A program made the position numbers and the translations under genes. The notes beneath the pieces were generated by a model. The model did no database searches, had not been told where the DNA came from, and worked only from the letters and a program-made list of their open reading frames with translations. From positions 17,314,211 to 17,378,210 of the forward strand of contig CM075104.1 of the NCBI GenBank assembly GCA_037576195.1: 64,000 nt of DNA, given 5' to 3'. The number at the start of each line of letters is the position of its first letter. The first letter of the stretch is position 1. Origin of the DNA: Phytoseiulus persimilis (lineage: Eukaryota > Arthropoda > Arachnida > Mesostigmata > Phytoseiidae). Shown in pieces: positions 12,401 through 23,879 of the stretch.

Positions 12401-13502
12401 TCACTGATTGTGTGTCAGTTGCCCTGCGTGTCAGCTGAAGAGCCCACTCGCTCGTCTGAACAGGATGGCGTCCTCGCTTGAGAAAATGGTGGAGGTTTTT
12501 TCTGTGCGGCGGTCAATCCCTGGAAATCCGTTGAAGCGATTCGGTGTTTCCAGTCGTTCTTCCGAGTGAGCGAGTCGTGTCTCCGGAATAGGCTTTCCAG
12601 AGATGAGTTTCTGTCTTCTTGCTAATTGCTGGTTTTTGGAGGTCGTCAGCCGCCTACGATTAGGCCATCAGTGAACGACTGGTAGGTGGAGACATCGGTA
12701 ATGACCGTCTGTGATGGCGGCCGCTCGTCGGAGCTTTCATCGGTAATCGGCGGGCATTGCCAGTAGGCTTCTCCTGAGCAGCAGAAGACGCCGGCTAACT
12801 TATCAACAACAGCAGTCAGTCGGACGCGACTCGTGGCCACATAATGCTTTAAATGGCATCGTGGAAGGGAATGAAGAAGGAATTGCGGCGTCGCTGCTTC
12901 AAAATTCATCATCAAACATCGATTACCCACCCTTCCACGATTTTGCCGTGCGCTGAAAAATCTCTCAATGCTCCGGCGATCAATTGGCGGACGGATTGAT
13001 GACGATTCTCTTTATTATTCTTCGCAGACGGACGGCGGATCCACAGATGGACAAAACGGCGATCATTTTATTGTCGTTCCGCGCTTGAGAGAACGAGCAA
13101 ACCAACGAAGCAACCAGCCAGCGATCAGAGCAACCGGGTCGACTTCGCATTACCTACCTCGAGCACTTGTCGCCGTTGTCATGTCGTGTGCTGCCCACGA
13201 TGGGGACCGCGTGCGCCGTCCCCCCTCGTCGCGTTTCAGCACCTCCTCAACGGCGCTTCACTCGGACGCTCCGACATTTGATTCAGTCGAAGGCTCGGCG
13301 AGGATTCGTTTTCAACGAGAAAAAAATGAATTCAATCGCTGTCGTTGACTCCGGTCGTCGGTCGAGAAATCGCTCGGTTCCTTGAATTCACAATCATTAC
13401 CAGATAATTTCTAGCTCGCTCCTACATCGCTCGCCTCCATCTTGTTGGCTCGATTTGTGACGCGGCTTTGATTTGTGAAGCTCTTGTCTGCCTGACGAGA
13501 AC
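9433..13502. other. Upstream noncoding DNA
   Basis: No supported gene. The - strand frame 9314-9709 encodes a signal-peptide-like stretch but has only a GTG start with a stop shortly upstream. The 205-codon - strand frame at 11203-11820 has no recognisable motif. One 4-bp tract lies at 10141-10186. Confidence 0.4.
10141..10186. repeat. 4-bp-periodic tract (CAAC/CAGC/CAGT)
   Basis: CAACCAACCAGCCAGCCAGC then AAGTCAGCCACCCAGTCAGG; CA recurs every four bases. Confidence 0.75.
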
Positions 13503-13531
13503 TGCCGCCGCCGCCGCCGCCACCACCACCG
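13503..13531. repeat. (GCC)n/(ACC)n trinucleotide repeat
   Basis: Six GCC units followed by CAC units. Confidence 0.85.
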
Positions 13532-13868
13532 CGAGCGCCGGCCGTTCCACCCGCTGGCTCACTTGCGGTTAGACTCAAATTGAATCATTGCGCAGCTATC
13601 GCAATGTTGCAGCTTGGTCCACAAACTGTGCTTTCATGCCATGTTGATCCAGTTCAAGCTGTTTTATCTCGTGTATGCTCGTACTGCCGTATGGCATACA
13701 TGGACTGTGAGCTGTGATTGAGGTTTTTCGCATCGAACCCGGCCGTAAAGTCGACATCGATTAGAGGCTGAATTATGCCGCAGTGTCCGAGACGATCCGG
13801 CCTCCAGCCGGCGGTGGGAGTTCGAAGGAGTTGCGCTTGGCCGCGTAGGGAGCAGCGAGCTAGCGAAC

Positions 13869-13903
13869 CAGCCAGTCAGTCAGTCAGTCAGTCGGCCAGC
13901 CGC
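13869..13903. repeat. (CAGT)n tract with CGGC/CAGC end
   Basis: CAGCCAGTCAGTCAGTCAGT, one more CAGT unit, then CGGCCAGCCGC; the clearest CAGT run upstream of the gene. Confidence 0.85.
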
Positions 13904-14540
13904 ATTGTAAATTGACGGACATCACGCAAAGTCGCTTTCTGTTGGCATGCTCCGGCAGTTGCCGGTGTGCTCCACTATTTGTTTCTGCTGCTTTTGCGGT
14001 CGGAGTGCTCAACGAATTTTGAGGAAATATTCCGAAAACTACTACTCAGCTTCGGGACCTGGCCGCACCTCTTATGAGATTACCTCTGTAGGAGTTTCCG
14101 AGGAATAGGTGTTGTGGACATCTTCCTCTCACCGGGAGACGCCGTGTCATCGATTCCAACTGAGCGAAGTTCCTTGATCATCTTCTGCACACGATGGAGA
14201 AGAAGCGAGCTTTCCTCCCATATTAGGGTGTTGCTTCTGCGTCTGAAGGGATTTCAAATTTTCGAGCGCACAAACAGACTGTAGAAGCTCATGAAGAAAC
14301 CTTCGGCTGACCACGGTCAGCTGAACTAACCAACACACCGGCAGACCGAGTGACGGAGAGACGAATCTGTTGTCACGCTTTGTTGCCAGGGGGAAATCTC
14401 GAGCGTTTTGTCGTGCGAGGCTGCTAAGCGATACGCGCTACGATAGAGAGACGAATCCGTCCGACTGGGAAACAAGTGAGAGCGCTGCTCGCCCACAGGC
14501 GAATTGCGCGTCTGCTCGCTGAATTTTTATCTCGCCCGGC

Positions 14541-14586
14541 GGTAATTAACACGGTCTAGTTTTTATGAAAACCGCGTTAATTATTG
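14541..14586. promoter_or_regulatory. Paired TAATTA homeodomain-type sites in inverted orientation
   Basis: GGTAATTAAC at 14541-14550 and GTTAATTATT at 14577-14586 are near inverted copies about one to three helical turns apart, 1.9 kb before the first coding ATG. TAATTA is the core bound by many homeodomains, and ATBF1 was named for binding an AT-rich motif. Use as an enhancer is inference. Confidence 0.25.
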
Positions 14587-15870
14587 AAATATTCCCGTCT
14601 TCGCCCTGGTCGCCTTCTCCCGCCGCCGCAGCTGTCTGTCTTGGCCTGGACAACAGCTCCTGTCCTCGGGGGTGTATGCCGTCGGGTTGATCGGTCGGTC
14701 CCGCGGTCACTTAGCTCGGCTCGCTTCGCTTTTTCTTTTCGTCGTCGATTTTTACATCATTGACCCCTCTTAATTGTCTTGCTAATCAGCGTATAGTCGT
14801 ACAATTCTGTGGACGCAGAGCTGCTCCCTCTCGGCGCGAACGTTGAGCGCGAGCCTCGCAGCTCACAGCAACGCGCACTGTGAGTCCCTCGTGGTCAGCT
14901 GATCGTGGAACGTCCGCAGAACAGGTGGCTGGGGCTTGGCGATCGCGACTCGCGTCCGAAATCAGTGAGCGAACGGGGAGAGGTGGCGTCTCTTGGACGG
15001 TCTGTTGACAGGTCGTCACCCCGCCGCCGGGCGATTTTGATCGGCGTGAACTGCTGCCATTTAATGCAAGTGAAGACCGAGTGCTTCAAACTTTTCTAGC
15101 AGTGCCCGTCTTTCGGCTCTTGTCCGTTTGCGCGGGCGTGTGACTTGGCTTTGATTTCTCGAATCGGTCTTCGGCTGTTGTCGTTCGGAGCGACCGACGA
15201 GACCGTTCCGCAGAACAGAGCCGAAGGAAATCCCCATAGATGGGCAGATTAATAAGATGAATTGGTCGAAGAGCAGACACGTCGATGGTTATATCGGGCT
15301 CTCCAGAAGAGAATGTCACGAAGATAATGAGCAACAGCAGCAGGAGCACCATCGACAGATATATGGCTGCTGTCGAAAGTTCCTCCTTTACGCCGATTGA
15401 ATGCCCGAACGGACATGGAAGCGTGACCCTGAAGTAGCTCGATTACGACGTTGATTAGGGGAGACGGCGAACCCCAGTTCGAGATCATTGGGGAGCTTCG
15501 TCCTCCGGCATCTAGCAGACGATTCCCGAGAATAGGGTGCGAGAGCGGGCACGAGCACGAAATCTGACCAAACACTTACCCACTGTTTGAAGCCACGAGT
15601 GGCAGCTCTTCTAGCGCCGGCGGATCGGGTTGAAGCTGTCGCTCGGTTGGCCGACCGTGGTGCGTTGTCGTAGCCGTGTGGGAGTTTTACGAGTTTTGAC
15701 CGTTCGCTTCGTGCGCGGGTCACGACTATGTAGCCGGGCCGCGACTTTACAACCGTATTTAGTATTTGCTCCGATAACGTATTGGTTCGGCTTAAGCTGA
15801 ACAATGGCCGCCGTTGCTTAAGCAGCAGCTTAAGCGACCGCGAGCGGAAAGGATATCGGCCGACCACCGC

Positions 15871-15903
15871 CGGCGGACGGATGGACGGACCGACAGACAG
15901 ACT
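15871..15903. repeat. 4-bp-periodic tract (GGAC/GGAT/CGAC)
   Basis: CGGCGGACGGATGGACGGAC then CGACAGACAGACTG. Confidence 0.7.
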
Positions 15904-16075
15904 GAAATGATGGCGGGACTCCGGTGTAATAGACTTGTTGCTGTAGAGCGAGAGCTTCCTTCAAGGACGGCAACGTGTGTTCTGATGTTCGTTTCCATCG
16001 AATCAGCGGAGCGACCGTCGCGGTGTCATGTTGGCAACGGGTTCTAATCTGAATGTTCTTTTTTCTCTCTTCCAG

Positions 16076-16197
16076 TGTCCGTAATGAATCGGAGCTTAAG
16101 ACCCACTTGCTATGAGGAAAAAAAAACTGAAGCTCTCGCGTTCGTTACAATTCAGGAGAAGAATTACATCGACATTTTGCAACTATGTGCGATACTG
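16076..16197 (+). other. Candidate 5' untranslated exon of zfh2
   Basis: A long pyrimidine tract ending TCTCTCTTCCAG at 16064-16075 makes a strong 3' splice site. A consensus donor (CTG|GTGAGT) follows at 16198. The next good acceptor, GCGCTCCAG, ends at 16344, just upstream of the first coding ATG at 16440. The implied intron 16198-16344 is 147 nt. Joining the exons does not extend the main frame upstream: the frame entered at 16345 hits TAA at 16375. The exon is therefore most simply 5' UTR. The upstream donor and the transcription start are not identified. Confidence 0.5.
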
Positions 16198-16377
16198 GTG
16201 AGTACTAGCTCTTCGTCAAGACTTTGCTGAAGACGGCGCCCGACATCGGTTCGCCGAATCGCCTCCGCGCGATTCGGGCTCGCGGTGCCGCCGGTTGCGG
16301 ATAACTGTCCTGGCGGAGGTCTGATAAAGTCTCTTGCGCTCCAGGCCAAGGAAGCGAGCCGGCATCGCTCGATCTAA
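16084..16377 (+). other. Upstream ORF in the zfh2 5' leader (48 codons when spliced)
   Basis: ATG at 16084 opens 38 codons to the donor at 16197. With intron 16198-16344 removed, it continues ten codons and stops at TAA 16375-16377, 62 nt before the main ATG. Unspliced, it would stop within the intron instead. It begins MNRSLRPTCYEEKK and matches no family I recognise. If the exon is transcribed, this ORF could limit translation of the main frame; that is inference. Confidence 0.3.
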
Positions 16378-16439
16378 GCTTTCCCGTGCTGCGACCTCAA
16401 GCTACATCAAGTCCCCTCCCAGTCGCCGTCGTCGGTGAA

Positions 16440-18201
16440 ATGACCCCCGAAGAGGGAATTTTGACCATGGGTGCGCAACAGGACCAGAGCCTGGCTCTGA
16501 CCAAAAGCCTCAGCCCAAGTCAAGCTCCTCAGGCACCCGCCGACGTGGAGTCTTTCACCGGTCGAATCGTCTACAATCCGGATGGGTCGGCTTTCATCAT
16601 TGACTCGGAGACTTCGGAGGACTCGACATCGTTACCTGTGCCCCCTCAAGAAGGGGCAATCGTTGACGGTCGGGGATTGACGCCGCCTCGGGGCTCAGAG
16701 CCGTCGATTCCGCAGGTGGTGAACGCGTTCCACATCCAGAAGCCCGACTGCGACGGCAGCCCGAAAACACTGAGCAGCACACCCCTGGTGCACAGTTATC
16801 GAGTTTTCAGCGTTCGAGCGCGCAACGGGAAAACGCGTCTCGTTAAACAGCAAGATCACCAGGAGCCGAGCGAGAGTCTCGCTCAGTTCATCCAGGACAG
16901 TCATCCCCCGGCCAGGCCGATTTTAATGTGTTTTCTGTGTAAACTCTCCTTCGGCTTTTCAAAATCGTTCGTGAGCCACGCAACCGGACAACACGGTCTG
17001 TCGCTGGGGGAAGACGAATCCTCTCAGCTGGAGCGACGAGCTGTGTCCGCCATCATCCAGGGGGTGGGAAGGGAGAAGGAGCCCATCTTGTCTTTTCTCG
17101 AGCCCCTGCGGTCAACGAGCCATCGGAACAGCATCAACTCGTCCGAAGTCCACGACCCGGAGAGGTCCCAATCAGACTCTCATGTAAATAATTCCAACCA
17201 CTGTGATATTCAAACTTCAACAACAACCTCCGCAGCAACAGCGGCTCTGCCGTCAACTACTCCACCTCCGACATCAACCGCAGCAGCAGCAATATCGAAA
17301 ACATCCCTCACGATTCCCGCATCGTCTTCTTCGTCATTGTGTCATCAGTCGTCGCGTCCTACATCTGCAATGAGCCCACCTAGCAGCATAGAACAAGCAT
17401 CATATTCAACCAGCCAAAGTCAACACGACGTCTCACGAACGTCGAGTCCTCTATCTCTTAATCTGTCGACTCGCCGCAGCCATTCGCCCAGTCCTCCGAG
17501 CGAAGCGGCGGCCAGCAAAGAGCTGGAAGAGTTGGCCAACATCGAGCGGGTCGCTCGAATGGCGCAGATGGCAGAACAAGTGAACAAGCGGGACGTCGAA
17601 TCTCCGAACCACCGGCCGACATCCGCCAACTCGACGGCGTCCTCGCCCGGCGCCGCGTCCAAGTCGGCGATCGCCAATGCGCAAGCTCAAGCTTTTATCA
17701 ACGCGATGCTGCAGCAGCAGCTCGCCCTGCAGTCCGTTTGTCCGCAGCATCCCGACGGCAAACCTTTGGGCGGCGAGTGCAGCAAGTGCGACGCTCGCGC
17801 CCAGCTAGGTGCACAGGTACAGAATCAACTCCAGAGCATCCAACAGAATTTGCAACAGCACCAGCTGCAAACGCAATTGAGTCAAGTGAATCAGTTGGCG
17901 ATAGCACAGCTGTCCATGGGGCAGATCAGTCAGCAGCTCTCCTCCAGTCCTGCTCCATCACCCCAGGTAATGCACTCCAGGAACTCGTGCAAAACGCTCA
18001 AGTGTCCGAAGTGCAACTGGCATTATAAGTATCAGGAAACGCTGGAGATTCACATGAAAGAGAAGCATCCCGAGAACGACATGAGCTGCGTCTACTGCCT
18101 CACGAATCAGCCCCATCCGCGACTCGCGCGAGGGGAGACCTATACCTGCGGATATAAGCCCTATCGATGTGATGTGTGCAACTACAGCACAACTACGAAA
18201 G
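16440..18201 (+). CDS. zfh2: zfh2 coding exon 1: N-terminus and fingers 1-3 (5' part)
   Basis: Encodes residues 1-587 plus one base of 588. Contents in order: the conserved N-terminal block (39-55), finger 1 (C164-H185), a long Ser/Thr-rich linker with Ala/Thr/Pro stretches (about 255-365), a coiled Q-rich segment, a CxxH...CxxC knuckle (VCPQHP...CSKC, about 434-452), finger 2 (C522-H543) and the first half of finger 3 (C577, C580). It ends ACGAAAG|GTGAGT, phase 1. The finger 3 knuckle [12 protein letters not shown] matches vertebrate ZFHX proteins very closely. An intron is needed here because the conserved finger resumes only at 18295. Confidence 0.95.
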
Positions 18202-18815
18202 GTGAGTTGAGTCGCATTTCCCGACGCACGATTTCCAGACGACCAGTGCGAAATATACACGAGGGAGCTGATCGCTTTCTGCTCCCCCTTCCAGGGAACC
18301 TCTCAATCCACATGCAATCAGACAAGCACATCAACAACATGCAGGAACTCCAGAATGGCCAGTTGCAAGCGGTGGGCGGAGCTGGCCCATCCGCGCCGTT
18401 TGGTCAGATGCACTTCCCCGCACCTCTCAAGGCCCCAGAACCTGAACGCCCGAAACAGGCCAGTCCCAAGCCCAAAAGCTCGTTTCGATGTGACATCTGC
18501 AACTATGACACAAACGTGGCCCGAAACCTACGAATCCACATGACTTCCGAAAAGCACACTCACAACCAGGCTGTGCGCGATCAGAACCGGAAAAGCTACG
18601 AAACCCTTCAGGCTCTTGGAGGCGGCAATCAGTCGTGTCTCGAGCAGGCGCTGGGGGCCATGGGGCAGAACCCTCTGCTGGGTCTTCACCCCGCTTTTCT
18701 TCAGCAACTGCAACAAGCATCGACTTCACAAGACGTCGGTGCGGGTCAATCTCCGGAGGTGCAGCTGGCTGACTTTGCATACAACCAGGCACTTCTCGTA
18801 TATGCGCATCAACAT

Positions 18816-18847
<32 letters not shown>

Positions 18848-18869
18848 GCAGCAACAACAACAACAAAAA

Positions 18870-18900
<31 letters not shown>

Positions 18901-21900
18901 TACAGAATCACAATCATCAACAAAGCACCCCGCAAGCGGTTCACAGGAATAATATGCCTACGCTGGACATGGAACATCCCGATCCTACCCTTAGGTGAGT
19001 TCAACAGTCGCATCCTTAGGCCAGAAAGAGAGAGAGAGGGGAAACAAAGAGAGAGAGAGAGAGAGAGGAGGAGGAGGAGGGAAAGGGAACGTCAACAGCG
19101 ATCATGAGCATTGATTGAAATTTCCCCTTTTTCCAGGTGCGACGTGTCTTGCGACGAAACCTCGCGAATATACCAGTGCTGCGTTTGCTGTGTGTTTTCA
19201 GTGGATAGTGTGGAGGCTCTGGGAGCCCACTTCCAGATGGACAGAACGAGGACCAGAGAGGACGAGGTTCTAGTGGCAGTTGCCGGCAGCTACATCTGCA
19301 AGCTCTGCACTTACAAGACGAACCTTCGGGCCAATTTCCAGCTCCACTGTAAAACGGACAAGCATCTGCAGCGCCTTCAACAAGTCAATCACGTCAAAGA
19401 GGGCGGTCAACGGAACGAGTGGAAACTCAAGTACGTCAACATGTCGAACCCGGTTCAGGTGCGCTGCAACGCCTGCGACTACTACACCAATTCTGTGCAC
19501 AAGCTCCAGCTGCACGCGGCCAGCCCGCGACATCAAATCTGCCAGACCCTGTTCCAGCACTTGGTGCAGCTGGAGTCCGCTCACCCGCCTCAGGCTCAGC
19601 AGCAACATCTCCTGCTGTACAGCTGCAAGCCTTGCGAGTTCAACACTGCCAAGAGGTCCCAACTCATCGAGCATATCGGCGGAGCCGACCACATGAGGAA
19701 GGTGCAAACCGAAAGCTGTGACATCAGGGACATGTTTCAAGTCACTGTCAAAGACCACGGTGAGTCGACTTTCATCACGAACCTGTTCGGGAAGCGGGCA
19801 GACCGAGGGGCTTCGCAGGAGCCGGTGCTCAAACACGCTTCCCGCTCGTTTGCAGGTGCCGATCTGAGCTGTTCCTCGAAAACCTCGGACTCACGCCAGT
19901 GCAGTTTGTGTAGCTTCGCCTGTGAAACCGATGAAGCTTTCCGAGAGCATTTGGCATCACATCCAGAACTCAAGGACCGAGCGAAATCAGAGGAAAGCAA
20001 GGCCGACACCGACAAAGACTCGGGGAACGATTCCGAGTTGAGTCGCAAGAAGGACCTTGACACTTCTGGCAGCAGCTCGGGTTGCGTGCAATGTCCGCTG
20101 TGCCAGGACGAGTTCCCGGATCTTGAGATGATTGGCCAGCACCTGCTAGCGGTGCACAACGTCACCAAAGAGGGTCTACAGAGACTGCTTGCGATCGTGC
20201 AGGCCACCGGAGAGGCGCGCCCGAAGAGGAGTCGCCTCGACTCCGGCACCGAAACCGAGGGTCCGGACGAGAAGATGGACACCGACACCGAGCGCTCCGA
20301 CAACAACAAAGAAGACTCCGACGACAGGGCAGAGCCGGAGGACCTGATCTGCAAGAAGTGCGGCGAGCAATTCCAAAATCTCGACAACGTTCTCAACCAC
20401 CTGCAAGACATGCCGGAGCATTTCGAAGAGGCCGGCTCGTTCCAGTGCTGGAGGGCCGGTTGTGACGCCTCGTTCGGGGCGGCACCCGATCTCAAAAACC
20501 ACTTCAAAAGTCATTTTATCACGGTTACGTCCGATCTCACCGTCTCTGAGAGACACGTCTACAAATATCGCTGTAACCAGTGCTCTCTCGCCTTCAAGAC
20601 GATGGAGAAGCTCCAGCTGCACTCGCAGTATCACGCTATCCGTCAGGCAACTAGCTGTGTGATTTGTGGTAGAAATTTCCGATCAGTGCAAGCGGTTCAA
20701 AAGCACGTCGAGAGCACACATTCGAACATGACGCTCGACGAGCGGGACAAGTATCAGGAGTATCTTGCCAAAAATCCTTTCCTCCTCAACAAAGAAAGCG
20801 GATCCGGAGTTCTGGACCCGGTGCTCAATGAGATGCTCAAGAAAGAAAGCCTCCGAGACGCCGTCGTGGCGAACGCCGGTAACGTCGTTGCCGCCGCTGC
20901 TGCCGCCGCCGCCGCCGCCGCGGCGGAAGACGACAGCGCGTCTGCCCAGCATGTTCACAACATGATGATGATGATGTCGGCGGCGGCCTCGACGACGGCC
21001 AGCGATGACCACGACAACAATCACCACATGAGCGGCGCAGACCTGGAAGAGCTCGAAGAGGCTGTCGTTGATAGCAAACAGAAATTCATCGAAGATTACA
21101 TGAATTCCCCTCAGCTAGCCGAAGATGCTTACAACGATCCCAATCGGAAGTACAAGTGTCATCGGTGTCGACTCGCCTTCACCAAGCAGTCGTACCTGCA
21201 GAAGCACATCGACAGTTCTGGCCATCGCGCCAAAGCGGGCCCTGTCATCGACAAGTACAACGATCCTTCACGCCCCTACAAATGCTCCCTCTGCAAGGAA
21301 AGCTTCACGCAGAACAACATTCTAATCGCTCACTACAAGTCGGTGAGTCACATGCACAAGCTCAAGCAGGACGTCCAAGACCCTTTTACTGGTGTTCAGA
21401 ACAGTGTCCAAAACTCAGTTGGAGCCGGTCACCTTGGCTCGAAAGATGGTGCCGGTACGCCGTCTGCGCCCGGAACGCCCACCGGTCAGATTTCGCCCAG
21501 CAGAAGCTCTCCGTCGCCGGCCACACTGGCTAACAACAACAACGTCGTCGTCGCTGAAGACAAGCCATACAAATGCAACTTGTGTAAAGTTAGTTACGGC
21601 CAGAACGCCACACTGGAAATCCACATTCGTTCCGTACTCCATCAGAGCCGGGCTGCGAGGATGCAGGAGTTGATCCTCCAGGGACAGATCGATCTCCAGC
21701 TGCCGATCATCGAACGACCCGACGAGCCGATGGAGATCGAACAACTCCAGCAGCAAGCAACAGCCGACCACCTGAATTTACAGAAGTTCCAGCAGCTAGC
21801 TCAAAACCTCCAGAACTTGCAGAACCTCGCTCAGAACATGCAACAGCATTCGGGCGGCGACCGACATCATGCGACCGACAAGGAAAGAGAGCTTCTACAG

Positions 21901-23838
21901 CAACTTCTGAGCCACATGGGGCAGAGCGGCACGCAGACGTGCCAGGCCTGCAACCAATCGTTCGCGAACGCTGACGCCTTGAATCAGCATCAGATGTTCT
22001 GCCCGATGACGAACGCGGCAGCGATTCTCCAGAAGCAAGCTCAGCAACACCAGCAGAACGCCGCCGTGCAGCACCTGCTGTCAGCATTGGCAAGCGGCGA
22101 TCTGAGCCAGCTGAAGCCACAGAACCTACAGACCATGAACCAGAACTTTCCGTCGAGCAACTCATCGTCGAGAAGACCGCCAATGTACAAGCATCTCCTC
22201 GAGTCGTTCGGTTTCGACGTCGTGATGCAGTACAACGAATTCAATCAAAAAGTCAAAAAGGAGAAGGAGGTCCCCATCGAAGCCAACCCCAAAACCAAGC
22301 TCGAGGCGAGCCAAGCGGCCACCGACGAGTCCACAGTCGGAAACCAGGAAAACCAGAAGATCAGATCGAACGTTAATGATACGATAGCATGCGGGGATGT
22401 GGAGGGCAGTGTCCTCGGACAGGACGATCAAGAAGGGGAAATGGACCAGGAGGAAGAGGATGAGGATAAGAGCAGCAAGCTGAAGAGAAGCAGCTGCAAC
22501 GACACGGGCAGCAGCAGCAGCAACAACAACAACAACGAAGAAGGCACAGACGCTAATGAGGGGTCGACAGACGAACAGACGAACAATGACGCAAGCAGTA
22601 AAACGCCTCCCGAACTCCGCGGAACAGCGAAGGATTCTGAAAAGCCGGCGGTTTCCGAAAAGCTCGTCGATCTTCCCGAGCTGAACAGATGCCGCTGCCC
22701 GGAGTGCGGCAAGGAATTCTCGAGCGTTTGGGTATTGAAGGCACACCGCGAAGAAGTTCACAAAGACATGGTGCCTGTAGAGGTTGTGTCGAAAGTCGCA
22801 GAGAAGTTTAGGAACGATTTCGAGAACAAAAATCTCACTCCAGGGTCCGGCAACTTTAGTTCCGGAGCCGCCGGAAACACGAGCAACAACCAATTACCAG
22901 GCACTACGACAACGAACGGACCCTCGGGCCCCAGCAACGCGAGCTCCGGCATCAGCCTCGGCGGTTCCGGCGCCTCGACCTCCGCATCGTCAAACATCAA
23001 GCAAGAGCCTGCTGAACACAACCAACAACAACATCAACATCAGCATCAACACCAGCAACAACAACAACATCACCAGCAGCAGCAACAACAACAACAACAG
23101 CAAGGTCATCATCACGACGAAGGTCAGCCGGCGCATAGGCGCAGCAATGCGTCGTCTGCGGAAGCGCCGACCAAATGCGGAAGTGCGGACTCGGCCCAGC
23201 CACAAGCGAAAAAGCCTTCATTACCCAAAAGCGGACCGCAGAGCCATGACGGCAACCGAAGCGTCGATCAGAACGCGGAGCTCGCTCAGGCCCAGCTTCA
23301 ATTGCTTATGCAGATGGGTCTGATGGGTCTGCCGCCCCAATTAGCCACAGCCTTACCCCAACAGTTGCAGCAACTCAGTGGTCAACTGCCCCCCATGCAC
23401 CCGTTATCTATGATGATGATGAATCCCCTCAACCCCCTCACACCTCCCATGGAACCGATTCTAGCCGCTGTTGCATTCCAACACGCGATGGTGACTGGCC
23501 AGGACCCTGCTCTGTTGGCTGCCCAACAGAAAGCCATCCAACAGCAGATGGCCGCAGCCAGCGCCGCAGGTGCCGATCCCGCGATGCTGGCTGCCCAACA
23601 GAAGTTCTTCCACCAGCAGTTGATGCAGTTCCAACTCGCAGCGGCTGCCAGCCAACAGGGCGCCTCCGCTGCTGGCGCGACCGACTCGGCCACGTTGAAA
23701 CAGCAGCAACAACAGCAACAGCAGCTGTTCCAGCAGATGCTGGGCCAGGGACCCGACCCCCTCGGTCACCAGAAGATGCTGCAGCAGCAGCTCCTAGCCA
23801 GCCAGCAGCAACAGCAGCAGCACTCGCAACAGCAAGTC

Positions 23839-23879
<41 letters not shown>

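Larger units (their letters stand above)
13532..16075. other. Proximal upstream noncoding DNA
   Basis: No supported coding region. It holds a (CAGT)n tract at 13869-13903, paired TAATTA motifs at 14541-14586 and a GGAC/GACC tract at 15871-15903, and ends in a strong 3' splice site at 16075. It is the likely intron or promoter region directly 5' of the first mapped zfh2 exon. Confidence 0.45.

Noticed and set aside
22784-23323. 179-codon second-frame ORF and long antisense ORFs within exon 4
   Set aside because: They are shadows of the zfh2 reading frame, produced by its GC-rich, CAN-rich codons.
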